The notes under the pieces: generated by a model
Databases searched by the model: none
What the model saw: the letters and a program-made list of their open reading frames with translations, nothing else
What the model was told of the DNA's origin: nothing
Translations under genes and position numbers: made by a program
Assembly (NCBI RefSeq): GCF_045635475.1
Contig: NZ_JBJGXI010000026.1
Location: forward strand, 10,185 to 74,184
DNA: 64,000 bases
Source: JBJGXI01 sp045635475
Lineage (GTDB): Bacteria > Bacillota > Bacilli > Bacillales > Amphibacillaceae
Direction: 5' to 3'
Part shown: piece by piece, positions 53,563 to 61,417 of the stretch
How positions within the stretch are numbered: the stretch's first letter is position 1
Layout of the letters: every line of letters starts with the position of its first letter

Positions 53563-54180
53563 TTAAAATGTGAATGAGAATAAAGCATTGAATGTGCCAT
53601 TTTCAAACATAATATAAATCCCTAGCCCTATAAGAACAATTGGAACGATCCAACGTTCATACTTTTCGATTTTTTCCGATACAAAATCCAAGTTGGCTAA
53701 ACGATATCCGACATAGAGTAAAACCCCAATCATAATTAAAAAGACAATAATGGAAACGAGGATTTCAGTCGTATTTAATGTTGTGAAATACGGCACGTAA
53801 ATTGAAAAGTCATCCGCACTGGAAGACAATACAATAAAAATAACCGTTACAAATAATTGATTAAACCTACCTGAGGAAAATATAGACAAAATGTTACTTT
53901 CGTCTGCATCCTCTTCTCCTTTAACCCATATCTTTATACCTAAGTAAAGAGGTAAAAGTCCAAGTAAACCTATAACCCATTGCTGGGGTATTAAGTTCGA
54001 AACTCCTAAAGCAACTAAAAGACTTACTCCTATAACAATTATTGTTCCAACATACTTTCCTATCCAAATATGTTTTTCTTGTCCTTTTTTTGTTTGCGAA
54101 AACAAAATAATTAAAATAACAAGATAATCAATTCCTGTTGCTACATAAATGGCTGCGGCTGTTAGTATTGTTGATATCAC
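53563..54180 (-). CDS. cadD: Cadmium resistance transporter CadD
   Basis: Small membrane protein conferring Cd2+ (and modest Zn2+) resistance, 205 residues, as in staphylococcal CadD. Five to six TM helices; the N-terminus TAAAIYVATGIDYLVILIILFSQ and the motif SSSADDFSIYVPYF in the middle are the family hallmarks. Its ATG overlaps the cadC stop by 4 bases (ATGA), so translation is coupled. Lies inside a 27-bp inverted-repeat pair, suggesting recent acquisition. Confidence 0.92.
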   Translation of the reverse strand: MISTILTAAAIYVATGIDYLVILIILFSQTKKGQEKHIWIGKYVGTIIVIGVSLLVALGVSNLIPQQWVIGLLGLLPLYLGIKIWVKGEEDADESNILSIFSSGRFNQLFVTVIFIVLSSSADDFSIYVPYFTTLNTTEILVSIIVFLIMIGVLLYVGYRLANLDFVSEKIEKYERWIVPIVLIGLGIYIMFENGTFNALFSFTF

Positions 54181-54551
54181 TTTTCTACCTCCAAAGTATT
54201 TTTCATCCTATGAGCCAATGCAAGACTCAATATTTCCTTGATACGTTCATCACTTAATGAATAAAATGCAAGCTTCCCTTCTCTACGATGCTTAACAATT
54301 TTTTGCGTGTGAAGTTTTCGTAAATGCTGAGAAGCGTTTGCAACTGTTATACCTATTATATTTGCTATATCACACACACATAGTTCTTCATCCTGACACA
54401 AAGCATAGGTGATTTTTGCTCTATTTTCATCACCAATAGCTTTTAGCATTTGAGAAACACTAGAAATATCTACAATTTGTAAATCCTTTTGTATTCGATT
54501 GACTTTTTCTTCATCATAACAATAAATCTCACAAGTATCTTTCTTATACAT
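54177..54551 (-). CDS. cadC: ArsR/SmtB-family metal sensor CadC
   Basis: Repressor released by Cd2+, Pb2+ or Zn2+. 124 residues, strikingly like CadC of plasmid pI258: DTCEIYCYDEEKVNRIQ at the start and ALCQDEELCVCDIANIIGIT, giving the four thiolate ligands Cys7, Cys11, Cys58 and Cys60 of the type 1 site, then the recognition helix VANASQHLRKLH. A 12-2-12 operator lies upstream. First gene of the cadC-cadD operon. Confidence 0.95.
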   Translation of the reverse strand: MYKKDTCEIYCYDEEKVNRIQKDLQIVDISSVSQMLKAIGDENRAKITYALCQDEELCVCDIANIIGITVANASQHLRKLHTQKIVKHRREGKLAFYSLSDERIKEILSLALAHRMKNTLEVEK

Positions 54552-54610
54552 ATCATCACCTCGTTCTCATTCAATTATGTGCTTGAATAAAGTATAACTC
54601 TTTTTATTTT

Positions 54611-54636
54611 TTCATTCAAGTAAATACTTGAATGAA
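54611..54636. promoter_or_regulatory. CadC operator
   Basis: Perfect 12-2-12 palindrome TTCATTCAAGTA-AA-TACTTGAATGAA, 60 bases upstream of cadC, the arrangement bound by ArsR/SmtB repressors. Confidence 0.85.
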
Positions 54637-54731
54637 AAAAGGATTACAAATTTTCTTTTAATTATCATTTTCATTTGTATCTTATAAGTCAGTATATCTG
54701 TAATTAGGTATGTAATTTACGATAAAAAAAT

Positions 54732-54784
54732 AGTCCATTTTGAAGTACAATTTGTTATTTTGTACTCCAAAACTGAACTACTTA
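54732..54784. repeat. Right copy of the 27-bp inverted repeat, with inner hairpin
   Basis: 54758-54784 is the exact complement of 53261-53287. Directly inside, 54732-54750 (TAGTCCATTTTGAAGTACAA region) is a near-complement of the repeat itself, so the end can fold into a roughly 20-bp hairpin. Together they look like a transposon end or a terminator-like stem. Confidence 0.75.
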
Positions 54785-54878
54785 AAATAAAACCCACTTC
54801 TTTCTTATTAGATTCTCATTGTCAAACAAAGGTTACTATACTTTTCTTTTCGGAATATGTTATTTCCTAAGTTTATTT

Positions 54879-55724
54879 TTATGTAGTCTTAATATTTAAT
54901 TCTAACTTGTTTAAAAGATATTCTGCTACCACACCAATACTTTCTATTGCAGAAATTGATTCTTCCTGACTTAAATTAGACAAAAATGGCCTTCCATGTC
55001 CTGTTCTCTCTTTATTTCTCAATTTATTAATTGAACATGCAAGCTCGTATAGGGATTTTTCAAAACGGTGTGTGGCTGGTTCCGGATTACTACTATCTTT
55101 TTTATAGTATGAAGTAGCTACTCCAACCATCATAAATGCTTGCCCAAGCAAGGTAGGAAAGTTAGCCTGAGACGGATAACTTCCCATCTTTTTAAGAATT
55201 ACATGTGCTGCTACTGCTTCCATTAGGTCTTTTCCTGTTCCAGCTACTAAAGCCGCATCTTCAACACCTTGTTTAGCACGGCGAATATAGTTATGTAAAG
55301 CCTCACTCATTTCTTTTTCGGAAAGATTGTCCAAAATCACTGGTTGAATCTCTCCATTTAAAGTTAAACCGTACCCAGTAGATTTAAACGCCTGCATCAA
55401 ATTTTCTATCTGCTCCTGCCCAGTGTAATTTATGGAGTCCTTCCTAAATCCGCCAGAGGCCTTAACTATTGAGATAACACTTTTAACAAGTTTCTCTCCT
55501 TTTTTAATATCGTTCTCTAATGCCCAATATAGAACCGCCCTAAGCCTTTTAGCTTTTCCAACATTCCGACCTTCATTCTTAGGATCCACAATCCATAATT
55601 CTGCTTTTTGTACTATGAAATCTAAATCTGAATGACTTGGATCTCTTCTATTTGTTGCCTGCGAATCGTCAATTAATTGTGAAAGTGATATAGCAATTTC
55701 ATCCGTTAAAGGTGCTCCTTGCAT
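54879..55724 (-). CDS. Abortive-infection family protein with HEPN-type Abi_C domain
   Basis: 281 residues from ATG 55724 (TGGAGGG, 6 bases; the frame to 55751 is a leader artefact). The C-terminal part (residues 150-281) matches the Abi_C domain: AGTGKDLMEAVAAHVI, LLGQAFMMVGVA, LACSINKLRNKERTGHGRP. RNKERTGH (Arg236-x6-His243) is the HEPN ribonuclease signature. Such proteins act as toxins triggered by phage infection, killing or arresting the cell. It lies 197 bases behind a large nuclease-domain gene on the same strand. What it senses is unknown. Confidence 0.82.
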   Translation of the reverse strand: MQGAPLTDEIAISLSQLIDDSQATNRRDPSHSDLDFIVQKAELWIVDPKNEGRNVGKAKRLRAVLYWALENDIKKGEKLVKSVISIVKASGGFRKDSINYTGQEQIENLMQAFKSTGYGLTLNGEIQPVILDNLSEKEMSEALHNYIRRAKQGVEDAALVAGTGKDLMEAVAAHVILKKMGSYPSQANFPTLLGQAFMMVGVATSYYKKDSSNPEPATHRFEKSLYELACSINKLRNKERTGHGRPFLSNLSQEESISAIESIGVVAEYLLNKLELNIKTT

Positions 55725-55921
55725 GATAAACCCTCCAAATTCTAAATTCATTATTGTATTTTTATTGCATGCGTTTCCTTCATAGCGTATTTGTTTTTAA
55801 TTCCTAACCATAAAGGGTAGTAAAGTTTTTGAAGGTACCTGCTAGCGTTCAAACAAATAATCAAACATAAATTAAAAGTACCTACATCTTTTCATATTAT
55901 TCAGACATGAATCATTAAGCA
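55725..55921. other. Gap between the nuclease and Abi genes
   Basis: 197 AT-rich bases without ORF. It is long enough for an own promoter of the Abi gene; no strong terminator is visible, so read-through from the nuclease gene is also possible. Confidence 0.4.
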
Positions 55922-58900
55922 TTATCTCTGAAACCTTTTTATTCTATCAATAACCTTTAATACTGGCACATCTTTTACAACTGCTGGAATTACAGGTTCA
56001 TCGGTCGGTAATATTGCGAGCGAAAGATAACTTTCCTCATCTATCTCCCACGCATTTATTATTTCAATTTCGTTCTTTAAAATATTTAATTCCTTATTCA
56101 TAGATAAAGTTTTATTTTCATTAATCGCACTAGGAAACATGATATACTTCCCGACTTTTTTATATGCTTCAATGAACATATTTAGATTGACATGATTACT
56201 AGGTTCCATTGTTATAATACGTGCTGGGCTCATTATTAAATTATTAGACGTAATATTATTCTTTCTTAATAAATTTTCATTTGCGGTAAATATAACCCTA
56301 TAATCATAAGGCTTATTTCTATTCACCCCTTTTACTATGCCAACCCTAATATTGTTCTCTGTATCAATATTTCCTACTTTCTCAATCCATTCTCTAAATA
56401 TTTCTTTACCAGCTTTACCATAAGAAAACATTGGTGAAAACACCGGTAAAGGTGTAGATTCTCCAGTAAAATAAACACCCTTCCATTTGGATCTATCCCA
56501 TAAAGGTATATTGATAATATCTAAAGTTTCTATATCAGATTGTTTAGTATTTTCTATGTTAAATTCTTCTTCAGATGGTTTCTCATATTTAACATCAATT
56601 GAATCGTTATTCTCTTCTTTTTCTTCATTTATAAGAGTATCTACTATATATATAGGTTGCTTTCTTTCTAATGCAAATTCCGAGCCATTCTTTTCGACTA
56701 CACTATTGACCGTAGGTGTTTCTTTACTAAAATATTCGAATACTATTGATGAACTACCCGTAAAATTGATTGCTCTATCTAAAGCATTGTCTGTTGAGAG
56801 CATTTGCTTAACGGCAGTATCAAATGATTCAAGATTAACCATTTCAGCCATTAATTGAATTGTTGCATCTTTTATAAACTCCTTTACCTTCATCTGAACA
56901 TCAGGCGTATTTATTTCCGGATAGCTTGAACAGCTTATTATATATTTAGGATTAATGGTATCTTCGTCCCTTTTTATTACAAGGGAAAACTCATCCTGTT
57001 CAATATACTTAATTTGCAAATTGATTTTTGGAATAAATGAATGAATTTTATCTACGGTCCCAGTGGATAGGAAACCTTCAATTGACCCTAATATACTTTC
57101 GCCAATTTCAATACAAGGGAAATGAATATCAGAGGAAATATTTATTTTACATCCAATCACTTTACTACTTAAAATATAACTATTCTGTGTACCATACCAA
57201 GGTAATCCTATCAATTGTAATCTAGCCGGTTGATTGTACCACTTAGTTATAAAATCTTCCATCGCTTCCGTATTATTATCAAAAGAATTGCTAAATTCTT
57301 CATCTACATGACCTAAACAATATTTTATAGCTATGGATGAAAATTCCAATCCCCACTCTTCTAAATAATTGGGAAAACACAAAAGTTTATTTAAATCATT
57401 AAAATCTGTCCTAAATATTTGTATACCCAAAATGAAATCATAGTTGTATTCTTGTTCTACAATATCTTTCAATTCACTTTCTGGATTATTTGATAAGTAC
57501 AGATTAATTGCAATTTGTTCTAATTTGTAGAACTCTGTTGAGTGAATTAACCTTCCTAATTTCAATTCTATAAACTTTACGCTATTTAAGCTTCCAATAA
57601 GCACAGGATTTACCTCACCAAAATTGAAATACTCATTAATAGACAGATGAAAAGCGTTTAAATAATAACCACGTGCTGCCCAATTTAAATCTACACTCTC
57701 AAATAACTGCCCCATCAATAGTAATGCCCTTTTTAATTCTTTTTTGCTTTCATCCTTAGTTATTTTTACTATCGCTCTACCCAAGAATCGAATGGCAGTG
57801 TATGGTTTTTCTTTCATCAGTTGTTCACTTCTGATTATTAATAATCTCGCTGCCTCAATTTCTGATTTCCTCTCCACACTAATTGAAACTAGTAGTTCAA
57901 AAAGAGTATCGTAATTTTTCGCCTTTTGGTATATTGGGAATTCTGTAATTATTCTTTTTATTGTCAGGAAATTAAATTCTAATGAATCTTTCCCTTCCTC
58001 CACAATTTCAATGAACTCATCTACTAATAGGTTTGTATCTCCACCCATAAACAATTTAACATTTATGTAATTTGCTTTGGCTTGTAAAGCTGCATTTGGC
58101 CTAGAAGTATCTGAAGTGAATTTTTCATATTCTTCTTGTATTACTGTTGTATGTGCTTCAAATTTATATTTACTCTTATCACCGTTTGTAATAGAGTGTA
58201 AATTCATCCAAAGATTAGTTAAGTTTTCTAGATCATAAACATTAGAACTATCAACTACTAGGGATTCAAAATTATGATATCTTAAGTGAAAATCATCATA
58301 ATCCATGTACCACCAATACATAGTCCAAGCCCATTGATACAAACATTCCTTTTTCTGTACATGCGTTCCGTATCTTTCAATTATATTTTGTGCTCTCTCA
58401 AATTTCCCGGAAGTTTCTATATTTGGAAGTTCCAGTTCTCTACTAATTATCGCAGCTTCTAAAGCCTTTTCTGAAAGTATGTGATAATTACCATTTTCTA
58501 TATCTTCTTTAATCTGTCCCTCAATGTCATCTAGTCTCTTTCTTTTCGCATAATCTCTACTTCCTATTTCATCGGCTTCTCTAAATCTATCTGAGATATT
58601 AAAACACTCAACTGCTATTTTTTCATGTTTACCACTAAACACTTTTTCAAGTAACCACATTTTATCGAGAATTCTGATATTTAATTCATACGTTTTTCTT
58701 AATTCATCCTCAGTATTAGCCCTCTTTTTATCAGAAATAAACTGGTTACTCATAAAATAAATAACACTATATCCCCGACCAGTATCTACAATTTTTTTGA
58801 CATCCGATTTTATTTTACTTTTCCAATCTTTCTTTGCACTAATGGCAAAAGCCCATCTTTCCTTAGAAGCCTCTCTACCAACTCCACTGTACCAAGACAG

Positions 58901-59170
58901 TGCAATGTCATCTGAAACTGGGTAAGTTTCAGTATCAACTTTACTATCTCCTCCACCAGTAGGACCTGTCTGAATGATTAGATTTGGACAGATTTCTTTT
59001 TCAGCTATTTTCCTGCAGAAGTTTTCAAATTCTTTTTCTTGACTTCTACTTGTTAATGTATCTAAGTAGTAATCAAACATATCTTTGCTCAAATCAATTT
59101 TTGTAGTACTCTTTGAATCTGAAAATTGTTGTGGATGAGTTTCCTTATAAAATTCATATGGCGTTTTCAT
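55922..59170 (-). CDS. Large protein with N-terminal Mrr-like nuclease domain and helical repeats
   Basis: 1082 residues from ATG 59170 (AGAGGAGGG, 5 bases; the frame extends to 59248 but without a ribosome site). Residues 40-145 look like a PD-(D/E)xK fold: EFENFCRKIAEKEICPNL, GPTGGGDSKVDTETYPV (Asp75/Asp79), AFAISAKKDW (SxK at 111-113) and GRGYSVIYFMSNQ. GPTGGGDS is not a P-loop, as no GK(S/T) follows. Residues 240-620 are helical and TPR-like; the last 190 residues form a separate domain. Similar nuclease heads occur in Mrr- and Avs-type defence proteins, but no NTPase domain is visible here. Probable anti-phage effector. Confidence 0.7.
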   Translation of the reverse strand: MKTPYEFYKETHPQQFSDSKSTTKIDLSKDMFDYYLDTLTSRSQEKEFENFCRKIAEKEICPNLIIQTGPTGGGDSKVDTETYPVSDDIALSWYSGVGREASKERWAFAISAKKDWKSKIKSDVKKIVDTGRGYSVIYFMSNQFISDKKRANTEDELRKTYELNIRILDKMWLLEKVFSGKHEKIAVECFNISDRFREADEIGSRDYAKRKRLDDIEGQIKEDIENGNYHILSEKALEAAIISRELELPNIETSGKFERAQNIIERYGTHVQKKECLYQWAWTMYWWYMDYDDFHLRYHNFESLVVDSSNVYDLENLTNLWMNLHSITNGDKSKYKFEAHTTVIQEEYEKFTSDTSRPNAALQAKANYINVKLFMGGDTNLLVDEFIEIVEEGKDSLEFNFLTIKRIITEFPIYQKAKNYDTLFELLVSISVERKSEIEAARLLIIRSEQLMKEKPYTAIRFLGRAIVKITKDESKKELKRALLLMGQLFESVDLNWAARGYYLNAFHLSINEYFNFGEVNPVLIGSLNSVKFIELKLGRLIHSTEFYKLEQIAINLYLSNNPESELKDIVEQEYNYDFILGIQIFRTDFNDLNKLLCFPNYLEEWGLEFSSIAIKYCLGHVDEEFSNSFDNNTEAMEDFITKWYNQPARLQLIGLPWYGTQNSYILSSKVIGCKINISSDIHFPCIEIGESILGSIEGFLSTGTVDKIHSFIPKINLQIKYIEQDEFSLVIKRDEDTINPKYIISCSSYPEINTPDVQMKVKEFIKDATIQLMAEMVNLESFDTAVKQMLSTDNALDRAINFTGSSSIVFEYFSKETPTVNSVVEKNGSEFALERKQPIYIVDTLINEEKEENNDSIDVKYEKPSEEEFNIENTKQSDIETLDIINIPLWDRSKWKGVYFTGESTPLPVFSPMFSYGKAGKEIFREWIEKVGNIDTENNIRVGIVKGVNRNKPYDYRVIFTANENLLRKNNITSNNLIMSPARIITMEPSNHVNLNMFIEAYKKVGKYIMFPSAINENKTLSMNKELNILKNEIEIINAWEIDEESYLSLAILPTDEPVIPAVVKDVPVLKVIDRIKRFQR

Positions 59171-59411
59171 ACCAACCCTCCTCTTACTAAAAACTATAAA
59201 CGTTTTAATATATAAATGGAAGAAACAACAAATAAAGAGGTGAAACAATAAAAAAAGTCAAACAAAAAATACTGCCCTTCCATGCAATCTCATTGGCTAC
59301 CTCGCGTATATTACCAAAAATTCTTCTTTTGGTTATTTCCTTCATTAACTTGAGGTCGGTCTTACTTCCCTGTATCGACCACCCAGTTTTTTTATTATAA
59401 ATTAAATCATT

Positions 59412-59708
59412 CTAGAGGTTTGAAACAGTGTCCTGCTTTTTTTGATTTACCATGTAGCCCCCAAAAGCATAGTGAATTGTGATTTCTATATCACTATCTT
59501 TGTTCATTGATACCTCCCTAAACATTCTTGCCATCTCAGGTGTTGGATCTTTGGAAGATTCCTTCTTATCTTCATAGATTTTAACTAGTTCCCAGCCTTT
59601 CTTATCACATAGCAATTGGAATCCATGCATAACCTTTTGATGTTCCTTACTTTTGGCATATTTTTTTATAACTGATACGTACCCTACTGTTTTCATTTTC
59701 TTTTTCAT
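59412..59708 (-). CDS. Serine-recombinase-like small protein without catalytic Ser (copy 2)
   Basis: 98 residues from ATG 59708 (GGGAGGTC, 8 bases). It begins KTVGYVSVIKKYAKSKEHQK and continues LLCDKKGWELVKIYEDKKESSKDPTPEMARMF, the outline of a resolvase N-terminal domain (GYIRVS...GWEL...IY.DK.SG...RPE). Where recombinases have the catalytic Ser in VS it has Ile (SVIKK). No DNA-binding domain. Paralogue of the neighbouring 114-residue protein, 72 bases apart in tandem. Confidence 0.6.
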   Translation of the reverse strand: MKKKMKTVGYVSVIKKYAKSKEHQKVMHGFQLLCDKKGWELVKIYEDKKESSKDPTPEMARMFREVSMNKDSDIEITIHYAFGGYMVNQKKQDTVSNL

Positions 59709-59780
59709 TTTTATATGACCTCCCGTATTAAAATGTGTAGCGTTAATTTGCAACATTATTGCTACCCTTCATAGTATTAT

Positions 59781-60125
59781 TTAAGCGTTTTTAAGACTAA
59801 GTATCAAAAGTTCCTTTTCTACTTTATCCGCAATCTCCAAATCTTCCATTAAAACGAAGTCAATCTCATTAGGTCCATAAATCACATACTCTCCGAAACA
59901 AAAAATGATTGTGACATCCGCAGAGTTATTGACATTCATATCAGTAAACAATTTCCTTGATTCCTTCTTAGGACTAGATCTTCGAGTAACCTTATCTTGA
60001 TAAATTTGAACCAATTCCCAATTATTTCGTTTACATATCTCTTTTATACCCTCTACAACCAATTGATTAAGTTGACTGTTTACACGGTCTTTTCTTACTT
60101 TTATATAGCCAACTGCTTTTTTCAT
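59781..60125 (-). CDS. Serine-recombinase-like small protein without catalytic Ser (copy 1)
   Basis: 114 residues, AGGAGGAG just before ATG. AVGYIKVRKDRVNSQLNQLV, EICKRNNWELVQIYQDKVTRRSSPKKESRKLF and SADVTIIFCFGEYVIYG follow the resolvase N-terminal fold; the catalytic Ser position is Arg (KVRKD). The C-terminal 30 residues are acidic and helical instead of a recombinase core. Upstream of its paralogue on the same strand. It may be a DNA-binding or regulatory relic, or a new component of the defence cluster. Confidence 0.6.
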   Translation of the reverse strand: MKKAVGYIKVRKDRVNSQLNQLVVEGIKEICKRNNWELVQIYQDKVTRRSSPKKESRKLFTDMNVNNSADVTIIFCFGEYVIYGPNEIDFVLMEDLEIADKVEKELLILSLKNA

Positions 60126-60318
60126 GCAATCTCCTCCTCGTCTTTATAGAAATACTTTATTGTGGTAGCTCTTACCCACTGTTCTGGGTAAGAACTAAAT
60201 ATTTTATAATCACTACAACTTTTTTACTTCACATTAAAACAACCTTGTGGTAACATATGTGGTATCATTAAATATCATTTTGATAATAGGTTATATAGAT
60301 ACGGTAATATCTACTTTA

Positions 60319-60639
60319 TTAACCTTCTTTAATAATTTCTGAAAAATAATCTTCTATCTTAGCAATTTTATTATGCTTTTCTAGCCAAGCATATGCTTGA
60401 TCATTATCCAGTGGAATAATAGTTTCAATTCCCGACGTTGAGTTGCCGCTAGATTCGCTATATTTAGTATGAGGTCCCCCTTGTGCATGTAAGAAGAATT
60501 GGCCTGAATTAGATAAATACAACCCTTCATACAGATGGTTAAAATCACCTAGAAATAATCCGTTAGAGTACTCAGCAACTCATTTTGCCTTTTCCGTATC
60601 ATAAATTTTCTTGCTAATAATTTTTTTCAATAAAAACAT
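60319..60639 (-). pseudogene. Mobile-element-type small gene with in-frame stop
   Basis: Starts ATG 60639 after AAAGGGG. Codon 20 is TGA (complement at 60580-60582): KIYDTEKAK-stop-VAEYSNGLFLGDF, continuing to GG PHTKYSES, SGIETIIPLDNDQAYAWLEK. The unbroken family protein, common on conjugative elements and plasmids, has Trp or a similar residue here, so TGG to TGA is likely. The surviving 67-residue ORF (60319-60522) has no ribosome site. Function unknown. Confidence 0.65.
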
Positions 60640-61417
60640 CCCCTTTCTATATTCTTCTAAAGCAATAAAATTCTAGTAGTTTTACCTCCCTCCAAAAATT
60701 ATTCATCAGAACATGTTTTCGTCTGTATTGATGTTGATTGCAATTATATAGCACCCTAAAAAACCTTGCAACCCCTATTCTGGCAGTATTTTAAGGCCAA
60801 TTTCGTAGATAAAAAAACAATTATGTTGAATAAAGTGCTTTTATAGCAACCATTTTATTTTAAGCATTCTGTAGAAAAATCCTTCATAAATAGCCTCAAA
60901 AAAATTTTTCGTAGATAAAAAATTACATTATATTCCATTTGGTTTTTTTGTGTTTATATTGTTTAAATTGCGACATCATACTGGAGAAGCAGTACCTTTA
61001 ACCATCAGTATTTTGTCATCAAAGCGAACCTTTCAAAAAGGGCCAAAATATGTCATTTCCCCAGTTTTAGAACTGTTTTAGCCATTTTATTATTTTAAGA
61101 CGAATTTCTTCTGGCATATGCTAAGTTCTTATTTTTTTCAATATAAGGGATGATAGTAAAAACTATATGTATAATATGAAATTAATTGAAAAAAATAATT
61201 GCCTCTGAAAAAAATGAATTAAATGAACGATTAGTAATCATTAATAACTATTAGTTTCATTATTAATAGTTATTATCATAATAATCACTATTACCAATTA
61301 TAATGAATACTAACAGTTGTAATTGGTAATAATAATTATAATGAATGGAAATGATTAATAAATAATACACAGAGTAATGCAGCCAACTTTTACAAGCTGA
61401 CTGCATTTTACTATGTA
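60640..61417. other. AT-rich, repeat-containing spacer, possible replication or control region
   Basis: 778 bases without ORF. Direct repeat TTCGTAGATAAAAAA at 60802-60816 and 60908-60922. Two inverted repeats, TAATAACTATTA/TAATAGTTATTA (61242-61253 with 61264-61275) and ATTACCAATTA/TAATTGGTAAT (61290-61300 with 61320-61330), embedded in dense TAATAAT-rich DNA. It lies directly behind a primase-helicase gene, so an origin-like role is possible but unproven. Confidence 0.5.
61376..61408 (-). terminator. Terminator of the primase-helicase gene
   Basis: Minus strand AATGCAGTC...GGCTGCATT imperfect stem overlapping the sequence just past the stop, followed by ACTC; the T run is weak. Confidence 0.4.

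Noticed and set aside
58930..58980. GPTGGGDS in the large nuclease protein as a P-loop
   Set aside because: It lacks the GK(S/T) of Walker A and lies where Mrr-like nucleases carry their catalytic Asp.
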